A stretch of 64,000 nt of DNA. It comes from Brachionus koreanus. Lineage: Eukaryota; Rotifera; Eurotatoria; Ploima; Brachionidae. Under the pieces are notes generated by a model, which saw only the letters and a program-made list of their open reading frames with translations, did not search any database and was not told the origin of the DNA. Position numbers and translations under genes: made by a program. The DNA lies in NCBI GenBank assembly GCA_016987375.1, contig PJRA01000160.1, positions 2,215,498 through 2,279,497 on the forward strand. The letters run 5' to 3'. Of this stretch, positions 53,913 to 64,000 are shown piece after piece; the stretch's first letter is position 1; each line of letters opens with the position of its first letter.

Positions 53913-54684
53913 TAGTGTTGGCCATCGATTAACAAAAATGGATTTATTATTCGACTAACTTAATTAGACTTAATCGATTAATTTATTTTTGTTGATTATT
54001 AAATCGACTAATTTTTTATATAATTATTTTACTAATTAAATTAGTAAAATTTAATTTTTTATTTTAATTAATTAAATACTTTTCATTATAACTATTAAAA
54101 ATTAACTATTAAATTATAACTTTTAACATAATAACTATTCATAAAAATTTTTTTTTTAAAAAAAGATAGGATAAATTTACATTTTGTATTTTTTTTTTAC
54201 TTTTTAATATAATTAGTAAATATTGTACATATTGTCGTTTTTATAGTTTTTTGAATTAATAAACCATATCTATATGAGGTTAGTCAAACCGCTTCCAAAC
54301 AGGTTTTGAATCCGATTTGATTTTTAAAACTATTTGCTTTTTAGTTTTATATTAAAACCGATTTTCAAAATAGGTTTTTTTTTACAAAATTGGTCATATT
54401 GAACCGGACTTACAGCCCTAATTTACGGTTTAATTCTAATTAATTAAGGGTTAAGATTTATTTTCAATACTAATTGTTCAAAGATTGTAATTAAAATTTG
54501 GATTCTTTAGATTTTGAAAGATAAAATTTAAACTTATTTTAGAAATTAATTGAAGTTTTTCGATTATTTTAAAATTAATCGATTTAATATTCGACTAAAA
54601 TAAATTAATCGATTTAATAATCAACTAAAAAAATTAGTCGATTTTCTAATTTTCCCAATCGATTGAAATCCATTACCAACACTA
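53913..54684. mobile_element. hAT-like non-autonomous element, 772 bases, 8-bp target duplication
   Basis: Ends are TAGTGTTGGCC... and ...CCAACACTA, flanked by the perfect direct repeat CATTAAAT at 53905-53912 and 54685-54692. Subterminal regions on both sides contain many copies of ATCGATTAA, TTAGTCGATT or CGACTAA, arranged as inverted clusters like hAT transposase-binding arrays. There is no transposase frame. The GATT/CGACTAA-rich arms differ from the internal 54200-54500 stretch. Confidence 0.85.
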
Positions 54685-54851
54685 CATTAAATTCAGTGTT
54701 TTCTTTTCAAAAAATTTTGCTAGTATTAGTTTCAAGATTTAAAACAAATTTTTACCAGCTAGGAAAAAAAATATCCTATAAAAATGTTTCTAGCATAAAG
54801 ATCATTATTTTCAATTTAGCTCTATGAATGTTAAAAAAAGACTTTAATTAA

Positions 54852-56075
54852 TCATTTATTTTTTTTGAAAGTATTATTAGTATATTCAATTAAACATTTT
54901 GAAAAATTTTTGATAAAATCAAAAACACCCAAAGCTATCAATACCTCAAGAGCAATAAGACCTATAATAATCCATTCTAATCGTGTGCTATTTTTATCTG
55001 TCAAATGTTGTTTTAATATTTCCATTAGATTTATGCAATGATTAAGTCGTTCATTGTATAAACGAGTTCGTTTAGCAATGCTTAAATGAGAATACAATTG
55101 AGAATAAAGATTTTCAAGTTTTTCTCTATCCCAATAAAAATCAGGCGTATCTAAAAAATTTGAGTGTAGACTGATCACATGTCTCATAGTGAAAAGCTCA
55201 CCAAGATATTTTAAAATTTCTTCTAGCTTTAATTTTAGGTTTTTTCCGCGACGCATATCATCCGATATATATTCAATTTTTTCACTAAATTTGTCTAAAT
55301 TTTTTTCCCATATTCCAAGTTTTACAGACAGTGCCATTGCATCCGAAAAAGCATATTTTTCTAACAAATGGTCGCTTGACTCGGAAAAATAAATTTGGTT
55401 ATCAATAAATTTAGTTGTTTTGTCGTCCAAATACAATCCCTTAAATTTTATTAAATTTGGAACATTTGCATCCACGGCTTCATCTTTTTTTACATCATCC
55501 ATGAATAAAAACTTAAGCCGAGAATAATTTATGACCTCAGACTCTTCTTCAACAATTTCATTATCATATGTATTTTCTTCATGTTTTTCAATTAGTTCAA
55601 GTATAAACCGCTGTTCTTCATTTGATAGATTCCAAAATACCACACTACCATCTTCAAAAAAAAATATATGCCTTGGTTCAATTTCATTAACTTGTTCGTA
55701 TTTGGGTTTTATGCATAAAAATTCATTGGCTTCTTCTGAATTAGATACTGTCACACTTTCATAAGCTTCAGAATTCAAGATCGATATTTTGATGTTTTCT
55801 AAATCGTAGTAATCGGCAGTTGCATAAGCTTTTACCTTGAACATTGGTATTGATGTAAATTGTTGTACTTTTTTGCTTTTTTTCTTATTAGGACGCTGTT
55901 TACTGAGAAAAGATGTACTTGAAGTAGCTGTCATTAAAAATCTCTTGTTGGTCACATCATGAGTTTCAAAACGAATAGGTTTAATTAAAAATTTAAATCT
56001 TGAAAAATTGCAGCCCGATCTCAAAACGGGTTTAATTATAAAATTAAGCATTTTGAAAAATATTTTTTTTATCAT
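54852..56075 (-). CDS. RMND1: RMND1 homologue, mitochondrial DUF155 protein (407 aa, single exon)
   Basis: Inner-membrane protein of the RMD1/RMND1 family (DUF155) that supports mitochondrial translation in animals. The N-terminus is basic and Ser/Thr-rich without acids, as expected for a mitochondrial targeting sequence. The first ATG is at 56075, with a second in frame at 56051. The DUF155 region spans about 90-370. It has VKAYATADYYDLENI, EIEPRHIFFFEDGSVVFWNL, FSDAMALSVKLGIWE and GELFTMRHVISLHSNFLDTP followed by DFYWD. A C-terminal transmembrane segment (WIIIGLIALEVLIALGVF) lies at about 370-387. Human RMND1 is 449 aa. It is intronless, as is ECD in this window. Confidence 0.95.
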   Translation of the reverse strand: MIKKIFFKMLNFIIKPVLRSGCNFSRFKFLIKPIRFETHDVTNKRFLMTATSSTSFLSKQRPNKKKSKKVQQFTSIPMFKVKAYATADYYDLENIKISILNSEAYESVTVSNSEEANEFLCIKPKYEQVNEIEPRHIFFFEDGSVVFWNLSNEEQRFILELIEKHEENTYDNEIVEEESEVINYSRLKFLFMDDVKKDEAVDANVPNLIKFKGLYLDDKTTKFIDNQIYFSESSDHLLEKYAFSDAMALSVKLGIWEKNLDKFSEKIEYISDDMRRGKNLKLKLEEILKYLGELFTMRHVISLHSNFLDTPDFYWDREKLENLYSQLYSHLSIAKRTRLYNERLNHCINLMEILKQHLTDKNSTRLEWIIIGLIALEVLIALGVFDFIKNFSKCLIEYTNNTFKKNK

Positions 56076-56403
56076 ATCCTTAAATAATATATATTTTATT
56101 AAAAAAATGCATAATTATCAGCACATAAATTTTGATTTAATAGAAAATTTTCGTTATGGATATTTTTTAAATCATTTTAGCTTAAAATATAGTATTTTTT
56201 AAAATCTTAAGAAAATATAAATTCTTAATAAATTTACAGAACAGTTTCATAGTTTTTGCATTGAAAATTTAGCTTCTTGAATAAAAATAAAATTTATTTC
56301 ATTGCTCAAATCTATGAGCCTGTACTACGGAATTATTTTTAAATTACTTTTCGTTCAAATATCCTAAAGGGAAAATGTTACAAAGGGTCAGGGGCTACCT
56401 TAA
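56076..56403. other. RMND1 upstream region
   Basis: About 330 bases between the RMND1 start and the in-frame stop that opens the RNase H frame. The half next to RMND1 is AT-rich and presumably holds its promoter. From about 56380 composition rises sharply in GC, marking the edge of the retroelement island. Confidence 0.4.
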
Positions 56404-56952
56404 CTATTACTTAGGCTACGCTGGCAAGGTAGCCCAAATTATTACGTTACGTTCATCCGTATGACCCCAGTCACTCGGCGAGAGTACTGGTGGTACATCT
56501 CGATCATCCTTAAGATTGATCGACTAACTTTTAGAAATCGGATGAACAACATTTTCAAATCCTGGTATACTGATTCCAGTGAGTATGATTTAGGGACAGT
56601 GGACGGAGAATCGGGAAGTGATTTCTCACTCTCTAGTCCAACAGATAAGATCCTTTTTAACGAGGCAGCAGCTTCGATAACCCCTTTTACTATTTTTAGA
56701 CTCAACACTGAACCAGCCCGAAACGTTCACCACCACCTAGACAATCAAGCAGTGATTGGGCTCTGGAAACGTGTCAGAGCTAAGTGTGTACGCTTCTACA
56801 GCAGCAACAGGGACGCCATGCACAAATTTATGTCCCTAATCCTGATCAACTACATTCGGACCAAATGCAACATCTTGGTTCATTATGTGTCTTCTGCCGA
56901 TAATCCAGCAGACGGGCCCTCCAGGCGCATATCACTCTACTCTCAAAAATAG
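56404..56952 (+). pseudogene. Retroelement RNase H-like fragment
   Basis: Open frame from the stop at 56401 to a TAG at 56950. The first Met is at 56461. After WWYISIILKIDRLTFRN, which resembles the linker after a reverse transcriptase, come the acidic residues expected of RNase H: YTDSSEYDLGTV, a Glu in FNEAAAS, HHHLDNQAVIGLWKR, and VSSADNPADGPSRR. The pattern TDSS...E...DNQAV...NPADxPSR is that of RNase H domains in reverse-transcribing elements, with some resemblance to DIRS/tyrosine-recombinase types. Base composition is near 47% GC, unlike all the surrounding DNA, which suggests recent transfer or a mobile element with its own codon use. No reverse transcriptase core, integrase or terminal repeat was found, so it is a fragment. 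Confidence 0.65.
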
Positions 56953-56982
56953 ATTCGGAATTAAAATTTATTAAAGAAAATC

Positions 56983-57336
56983 ATGGCAGATGGACATAGA
57001 CCCATTAGTGAATTTGTTAATAGGGGAAGAAATTTGCTCGATACTATCGAACAATCAATTCCTTTTTTTTCCCAACTGGGCCAACTAAATGAAACTTTGA
57101 TTGGCATAAATACAAGATTGAATGGTTCTGAATCAGAAATAAATTGGATAGAAGTCTTTGGAAAAAACAGACCAGAAAGACTTCCTAAAACTATTAAAGG
57201 ACTCAATTCGTTTGGAGAAGCAGGAGTTTTGCAGATTTTGATTTACTACGATATTGAAATTGCTGAATCATAGCCAAAAAAAAAAGAAGCAATAGCAAAA
57301 TTCTTAGGAATTCGTAGTCTTAATCCTCTAGACTAA
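56983..57336 (+). CDS. Unknown ORF with one in-frame TAG (96 + 20 residues)
   Basis: Starts 30 bases after the RNase H frame ends (ATG at 56983, preceded by AAATC). It encodes 96 residues to a TAG at 57271, and the same frame stays open for 20 more codons to a TAA at 57334. Codon content is less AT-biased than the flanks. Visible features are a helical N-terminal half (EFVNRGRNLLDTIEQSIPFF, then LGQLNETLIG), a WIEVFGKNRPERLPKTIKGL block and a Lys-rich stretch after the TAG. I do not recognise it. It may be part of the same retroelement (a structural protein) or an unrelated captured gene. Confidence 0.4.
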
Positions 57337-60300
57337 TATTTTAAATTGATTATTTTTCAACATGAAAATTCTTAGAAAAAATATTTTATTAATTAAATAA
57401 AATTTAAATAGGAAACTACAGATACTTTGAGATAATTTCAAAATAAATCAAAAATTAAAATGAGCTAGTTCATTTTAATTTTAAAAATTGATGGATTAAG
57501 AAATTATTTTACTTTTTTAAAATATTCGCTACATGCAAAGCATATTGCTTATAAATTATTTCAAAGCTTAATTTTAATATCCAAAAATTAACTATTTGAA
57601 TTGAAATGATATCAACTACATCATCAACAACTTCAAGATGCTTTTGCATTAAGTTATTAAAAAGCAAATAAAAAAGCAAATTTTTAATTTTTGATTCGAA
57701 CATCTTAAATATCTTGTGATTGCTAATAATTGAAATTCAATCAAGATTCAGAAAGATAAAAAATATCTAGGAAACATAAATTTTGTATAGTGATTCATAA
57801 ATTAAAATTTTAATTTCTAATCTCTAGAAAAAATTAATTTTGCCTGAAGCATATTAAAATTCGTTTTGCGTTTCACTTGAGAAAATAATTGATAAAATTT
57901 TTTTTTCTTTCTTTTATACACGAAAGTATTTTTTCTTGCTTGGCCAGTGCTAATTAATAAATAAAATAAAGCTTACGAATAATTTTTTATCCTGTTGTTA
58001 TTTTAAATCAAATTTTTTTTGACAATTTTGATATAATTATATTGAGAAATAGTTTTAAACAAATATATGCTAAAGTAAACAAATATGTTTATTTTTATTA
58101 GAGTCCAAAAATAGAAATGACCTTGTCATTGTTTCCCTGCTGATTTAACGTATAAAAATAATTAAAAATGGCGAGCCATTTACTCATATAATTTACCTTT
58201 AATGCTAAATTATAACTTTTATTTTGTTTTAGTTGAATAAATTCATACAAGCGGAATAAACCTTGTAATTTTAAATAAACAAAAATCTGTCCAACAAAAT
58301 TAAAATTAACTTTATTCGATAAGATCAGTTTAGATTAATAAAGATGAATTTTTTTGATATTCTAATTGAAAACCTAAAGACCTTTTATCTTAATTCGAAC
58401 TATTGTTATTAGTTTTTTTTTCTTCTATAGAAAAGATTTTTATTAATTTTAATAATCTAACAATTTTTATTTTAAAATAGGCTAGGTTAAATTCAAATTT
58501 CATAGACAAATAGTCTATTTTCTTCGAGTTGGATTTATATTTTATGAGCATCAAACAAGCATGATTGGAGCTTGGTCTAATTGTAATTTTCTTTGGCAAT
58601 TTATATCCTTTTGTAAATATTGAGCCAATTTATTTTTGTGTACCAAATTAAGTTTCAATATTTTCAACATGACTTTTTGTTCGTTGATTAACCTCAACTT
58701 CGGAAAACACTAAAACTCCCTTTTTCTGCTTATTAAAGACCTAAAAAATAAATTAGTTTTGAGACGAACATTTTATGTTGTGTTTTTCAAGTTATATCGA
58801 CATTTTTGACTAAGATTTTTCGGTTCAAATCATTAATCGAACAATTGATATAAAAATTAGTTTTTCATTTCAATTAAGCACGTTCTTAGATAAAAGTTTG
58901 GCGAATTGGGCCAATTTTTTTTCTCTATTTTTCTGAAATTTAATCACGTTTGTCTGTCAGGATAACATTTAAATTTAAATTACTTTAAAAAAAAAGTATT
59001 TTATTTCGAGTAAAAAGAAAAACAATTTTAAAATATTTGTATTATTTTACACCTCTTGAGAATTTTGTTTACATAGAAATTTTTTTTTATAGATTCATAT
59101 TTTCAATTTGAATGAATCTCGGACAATTTATTTGATTCTGTTTTCTTTTAAGCAACTATTTTTTTGCTTATTTTATTAGTTTTAAACAAGACCCTATTAT
59201 TTATGGAGAATTGAAAAACAAAAAAAATGAAATCTTTATCTAATTGCAAATTTATTTACCTTTGATTTTGTGTAAAAAAGTGTTAATTTGATAAATTTTG
59301 GTAATAGCAAATTAACCAGTATGATTCTTGGAAAATTTCTGGTTTCCAATTTTCTATTGAATTTAAACTAGCTAAGTACACTAGGTAAAATCACACACAA
59401 TTTTTAATTTGAAGGTATTTTTTTTTATTTAAAAAATAGAAAAGTCTCTAAATAAATTTAAAGGTAAAATTTGAAAAAAATTTGATTTATTATTTATTTT
59501 AGTGTTAACTATTTTAGGTAATTAAATGCTATATTCGAGTCACTTTCAAGTAAACATTTATCTAAAAAATTAAAAATTAAAGTTCAAATTATCGTGCAGT
59601 AAGTTGCCATCAGATAAGTTTTAAATAAAAATTAAAGCTAGTTTAAAATAAATAAAGGAAAATTTTTTCCGATCGAATTGAACAGGTCAATCGGGGTCGA
59701 CTTTATAGCATACATTTCTCTTCAATCAGCTTATTTCAAATATCATTTGAAATTTGATACGAGGAAATAGAAAATAGAATAAAATAATTTAATTGACGGT
59801 CGCTGATCGTTTTCAAATACGGAAATTTACCTTCAAAAAATGCTTTATAGTTTTTTTTCTAGGTCAAAATAAAAGAGTAAATCCATAGATTAATATAAAA
59901 TATCCATTAATTTTTTTATTAAGAGCTGTTAATTAAAGTGTGGTCCTTGGCCGATGTAAAAATTTCTTAAGTAAAATAGCAATTATTTCTTATAAAAATC
60001 GATATTTCTTAAATCTTTTAGAAAAACAGTTTCAATAAAATATTTCTGCAATTAATAAAAAAGAATTATTAACAATTATTAAGTAGTATTTTTGGGTCTT
60101 TTGAATTAATTCGTTTTTAAAACATATTCAAATCAATCTTTATAGCTTCAATAAAATTTATTATTTGCAGATGGATTTATGACTGTCACTTAAATTTTTT
60201 TTTAAATGGGCAAAGCCAGTTAAATAGATAAAGCATGATACTCAACATTTGCTCATAGATAATTAGCTTTTTAATTCTTGTTTTATTAAAAAATGAAAAA

Positions 60301-62359
60301 TATTTTTAAATTTTTATTTAGATTTTGGTTTTTTTGATTATAATTTTTTAAAATAAAAGTTTGAGGACAAATATTAGATATTAGTTTTGAATTTAAATTA
60401 ATCCAGTTAAATTGATGTACAAAAAAGTATCAACGAAAAAGTCATTGTCGGAAATTTTTCTAAAAACTCTATAATCAGCTTGGCAAATATTTGTTTTTAC
60501 ATAATAAAGCATTATTTTTCTCAATATGTAGTTTAAATCTAACCATTCAAAAATATTAATCTAAAAAAAATAATTTAAGTGATTAAAAATTTCTAGAGGA
60601 AAACTAATATCGTGTTACAAAAATTTAATAGATTCAGTTTTAGAAATTTATAGTAAATCGGGTCGTTTGCTTGATAAAAAATGGACATATGGCTAGCCCA
60701 TAGTTTAAATTATTCGACTATTATTTCTAAACTATTTAATTTCAGTGGTCTATTTAACTAAACTCTTCGAAACACTTTAAATAACTTGATAATACCTATT
60801 TTCTCTAGTTTTAAACTAGGTTGAACGTTTCACTATTTGCTAAACAAGAAACTCTGCTGACAGAACTTTTGAGTGCTAATCGAATCCTACCAAGACTTGT
60901 TTGTTTAATACAAAAATTTCTTAATACCACATAATTTAGGCCCACGCAATAAATTCTATCAGTTTTATTGGTGATAAATCAATTTATCACCAGATAACAT
61001 AACTAGATAGATTTCTAATTGAGCATATTTATCTTAAGATAAACTAATATTTTATTTTGTTTTATCATTTTTTAAAAATAAAATATTTAAGTTTCATTGT
61101 AAGTCTCTTTACTAATTCAGTAATGGCTTATGTGTCAAATTATAGTGATATTTTGATTTTTAGAGAAAAGAAATTGAATTCAGATTGCACGTTTTAGTCT
61201 AACTAATTCTTATGTGAACATGATCTATTAATTAAGAGCAAATATTTTGAAATTTAATCAAGAAACAAAGAAATAAGTTTCTTGTTGTCATTAGACTCAT
61301 TTTTAAGGGGCTAATTGTTTCAAGTAAACAAAATATGGAGTCATTGTGTGTGTGTGTGTGTGGCTAAACCAAGCTTTTATTAAATTAATACTCAAAGTTT
61401 TAATTTTTTCCGATTATTTAAACTGTGATTAATTTGAATTATCGCCTAAATCCCATAACCGGTTTAAAATTTGATATTTAAATTTTTATTATCAAAAAAT
61501 TGCAAAAATTTCAATTGAAAATCTTCACAAATCTCATTCAAACTTTAGAGTTTGTGTCTAGCCATTTTTTTCTAGTTGTTAAGAGAAAATTTCGTTTATT
61601 GTAGTAACAAAAATTATCATTAAGCTCAAGAATCCCTTGTTTATTAATCACTCAATAAACTACACAGCCAAATAGGAAAGAATATTCGGATTTTGTGCAC
61701 ATTTTTTTATTATTCCATCAATAAAGATATTGTTTGGTTATCATTTGGTAAAATAGAAACAAAAAAGACATATTTATATTTTATTAAAAGAATTAGTGAT
61801 TTCTAGAATTTAATAATTTCTATATTACTAATTTTGTTTTTTGACACCAATTGACATTTTTTTAAGTCATATCATATTCCAACTAACTAGGCGGATCGAC
61901 GTTAAGCAATTTTTTAAAAACAAAAATTCTTTAGTCATTTTTTTAATTAGGAAAACTTATTCGACTTCACTTACACAAAAACTATTCATCAGAGTTTATG
62001 AAAATTTTTACAGGTGAATTTTAAACAATAATTAATGACTAACTAAAATTTTAAAAACTAATATAAAAATGCCTCATAACTGAAATGCTGATATTTTTTT
62101 CTAATTAATCAAATAAGTTTCATTTGACCATAAATATCATACGCTTTTTATTATAATAATTGTTAAAGATAAGTCGTTGTTTTTTTTTTATCGGATAATT
62201 TTTAAAACATAATTTGAATTTAGAATAATTAAAGTATGATTTGAATTTTTAAAAATGTTTAGCTTTTTATTTTATTTGAATAATTTGTCAAATAAATGTC
62301 TTTGAATTTTTTAGATTTAAGACCCAGTGATCGAATTTTTGTTGAATAGGGGTCAAAAA
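57337..62359. other. Long intergenic region upstream of beta-spectrin
   Basis: About 5 kb, AT-rich, holding a (TG)9 microsatellite at 61345-61362. One minus-strand stretch (58740-58390) looks weakly coding but contains two in-frame stops. I see no RNA gene and no transposon ends. The part next to 62360 should include the spectrin promoter. Confidence 0.4.
61345..61362. repeat. (TG)9 dinucleotide microsatellite
   Basis: Nine perfect TG units, the only dinucleotide run of that kind seen in the window. Confidence 0.9.
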
Positions 62360-64000
62360 ATGTCGAATTTTCGAGACCCAACCAATTATGTAAGAGAATA
62401 AAATCGATTTAATCAATAATTTCTAATTTTAAATCTTTTTAAGAATCATCTTGAACAAACCAAAGATTTTGAACAAGGTAGAATCAAAGCTCTTCAACAA
62501 GAGCGAATAAATGTTCAGAAAAAAACCTTTACAAAATGGTGTAACTCATTCCTATCAAAGGTAAGGAAATTTGAATACTTTTAATCAAAATCTAGTAACT
62601 TTTTACTAACTAGTTTGGAATGGAAATTGATAATTTATTCCAAGATCTGGAAGATGGTAAACGCTTGATCAAATTGTTGGAGGTAATATCGGGCGAAAAA
62701 TTGGGCAAGCCAAATCAAGGCAGACTAAAAGTTCACAGAATTGAAAATGTTAACAAAGCATTAAATTTTGTACAAAGCAAAGTAAATCAATAGACTATAA
62801 AATTTTATTAATTTGTTTAAAAAAATAAAATAATTAAATTTCAGGTGAAATTAGAAAGTATTGGAGCTGAAGACATAGTGTCGGGAAATCCGACGCTTAT
62901 TTTAGGTCTTATTTGGAGCATAATTCTAAGATTTCAAATTCAAGACATTGAAATCGAAGTAGAAGATGATTCACAAGAAAAGCGAAGTGCCAAAGAAGCT
63001 CTGTTATTATGGTGCCAGCGAAAAACTGCCGGATATGCCGGTGTGAAAATAGTTGATTTTTCCAACAGTTGGCGAAACGGTCTGGCTTTCAATGCATTGA
63101 TTCATTCTCAAAGACCAGACCTGATCAATTATAACACACTAAATCCAAATGATAACCATTACAACTTGAATAATGCATTTGAATCGGCTCAAAAATATTT
63201 AGGAATAGCAAAACTGTTGGATCCGGAAGACATTGACGTGGAACGTCCTGACGAAAAGTCAATTTTAACATATGTATCATCTTATTATCACACTTTTGCT
63301 AAGATGAAAAATGAAGCGGTCGGTGGTAAACGCATTGGCAAAATTGTTGACTATTTAATGGACATTGATCGAAATAGGGAAATTTACGAAAGTGATGTGA
63401 CTAGTTTAATGAATTGGATACATAAGAATATCCGGGATTTGAGCAACTTTGAATTTCCTAACTCACTAGATGGAATTAAATCTTTGATGCTTGTTTTTTA
63501 CAAAGAATACATGGTTTTAGATAAACCTCCCAAATGTAGACAAAAGATTATGATTGAAGCTAATTTTTATAGCATAAATATGAAGCTAAATGCTCAAGGC
63601 CACCCGAATTATAATCCACCCGAAGGAAAAACAATCAGTGATTTAGAAAATACTTGGTCAAGATTGGAAAAAGTGGAACATGAAAGAGATTTGGCGTTGA
63701 AAAGAGAGCTACATCGGCAAGAAAAACTCGAACAAATGTATGAGAAATTTGACAAAAAAGCTAAGCTTAGGGAAGATTGGATCAGTGAAATGGCAAAAAT
63801 TCTAAGTAATTCATCGTCGTTCACTAATTCGTCTCAATTAGATGCAACTTTCAAAAAATTAGAGGCGCTTAGTAGTGATTTTAATGCAGGGTCAGATCGA
63901 TTCAAGCGTCTAGATCAATTGGCTCAGGAACTAATTCATGAGGACTATTTTTCGAAAGATACTGTCCATAAACGAAATCAAAAAATCCAGTCAGCATTTA
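62360..64000 (+). CDS. SPTB: Beta-spectrin, N-terminal 490 residues (partial)
   Basis: Membrane-skeleton protein that crosslinks actin and pairs with alpha-spectrin. Exons: 62360-62389, 62444-62560, 62614-62781 and 62845 to beyond the window. The ATG at 62360 is the first after an in-frame TAA at 62318. Two calponin-homology domains form the actin-binding region. CH1 is at about 37-140 (IKALQQERINVQKKTFTKW, LEVISGEKLGKPNQGRLKVH). CH2 is at about 150-255 (AKEALLLWCQRKTAGYAGVK, SWRNGLAFNALIHSQRPDL, RPDEKSILTYVSSYYHTFAK). Spectrin repeats begin at about 290 and include LEKVEHERDLALKRELHRQE. The FAKMKNE linker and the repeat 1 sequence favour conventional beta- over beta-heavy spectrin. Alpha-actinin is less likely because the IGAEDIVSGNPTLILGLIW block is followed by a beta-spectrin-type insert. 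No EF-hands can be checked here. Confidence 0.93.

Noticed and set aside
55189..55764. Two plus-strand frames of 67 and 77 codons over RMND1
   Set aside because: Antisense shadows; Ser/Phe-rich composition follows from the RMND1 codons.

Overview
The window is AT-rich eukaryotic nuclear DNA (noncoding parts look roughly 80% A+T). It is cut by many short GT-AG introns of about 45-60 nt. Every conserved gene is a metazoan one: IPO13, PSMA5, ECD, LYRM4, MARCHF6, RMND1, BTBD10, a MAST kinase, KYNU and beta-spectrin. Gene density, tiny introns and very low GC fit a small-genome invertebrate. A monogonont rotifer of the Brachionus type is my best guess, but the sequence does not prove it. There is one assembly gap at 29626-30178. 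Exon models were built by hand from reading frame, splice signals, phase agreement and remembered family sequences.

Layout. 1-845: decayed Tc1/mariner transposase. 989-3628 (-): N-terminal part of a MAST kinase, running off the left edge. 6475-10395 (-): a nuclear-type protein, probably QSER1/PRR12-like. It is divergent from importin-13 (10846-19044, +), whose ninth intron holds a Tc1 remnant with a TTAA-flanked MITE inside it. 21344-22991 (-): BTBD10/KCTD20. 22992-31186: gene-poor, with one candidate 48-residue membrane protein (26535-26681, -), a dead non-LTR retrotransposon and a mariner element broken by the gap.

31187-39702 is gene-dense. Two 12-exon kynureninase genes (+) flank an oppositely oriented glucose-6-phosphate 1-epimerase (33239-34692, -), followed by proteasome alpha-5 (38608-39702, +). 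39957-40578 holds two MITEs. 41568-52560 (-) carries ecdysoneless, LYRM4/ISD11 (its 3.1-kb intron holds a foldback element and a MITE) and the ER ubiquitin ligase MARCHF6.

53191-54684 contains a MITE and a hAT-like element with a perfect 8-bp target duplication. RMND1 is at 54852-56075 (-). A compositionally distinct retroelement RNase H fragment and a second unknown ORF lie at 56404-57336. After about 5 kb with no convincing gene, beta-spectrin starts at 62360 (+) and runs off the right edge.

The genes are housekeeping loci rather than one pathway. The exception is the kynureninase pair, which act in tryptophan catabolism. The unusual content is the kynureninase duplication with an active-site substitution, the nested and foldback repeats, an 83-bp copy of a LYRM4 splice junction inside MARCHF6, and the retroelement island.
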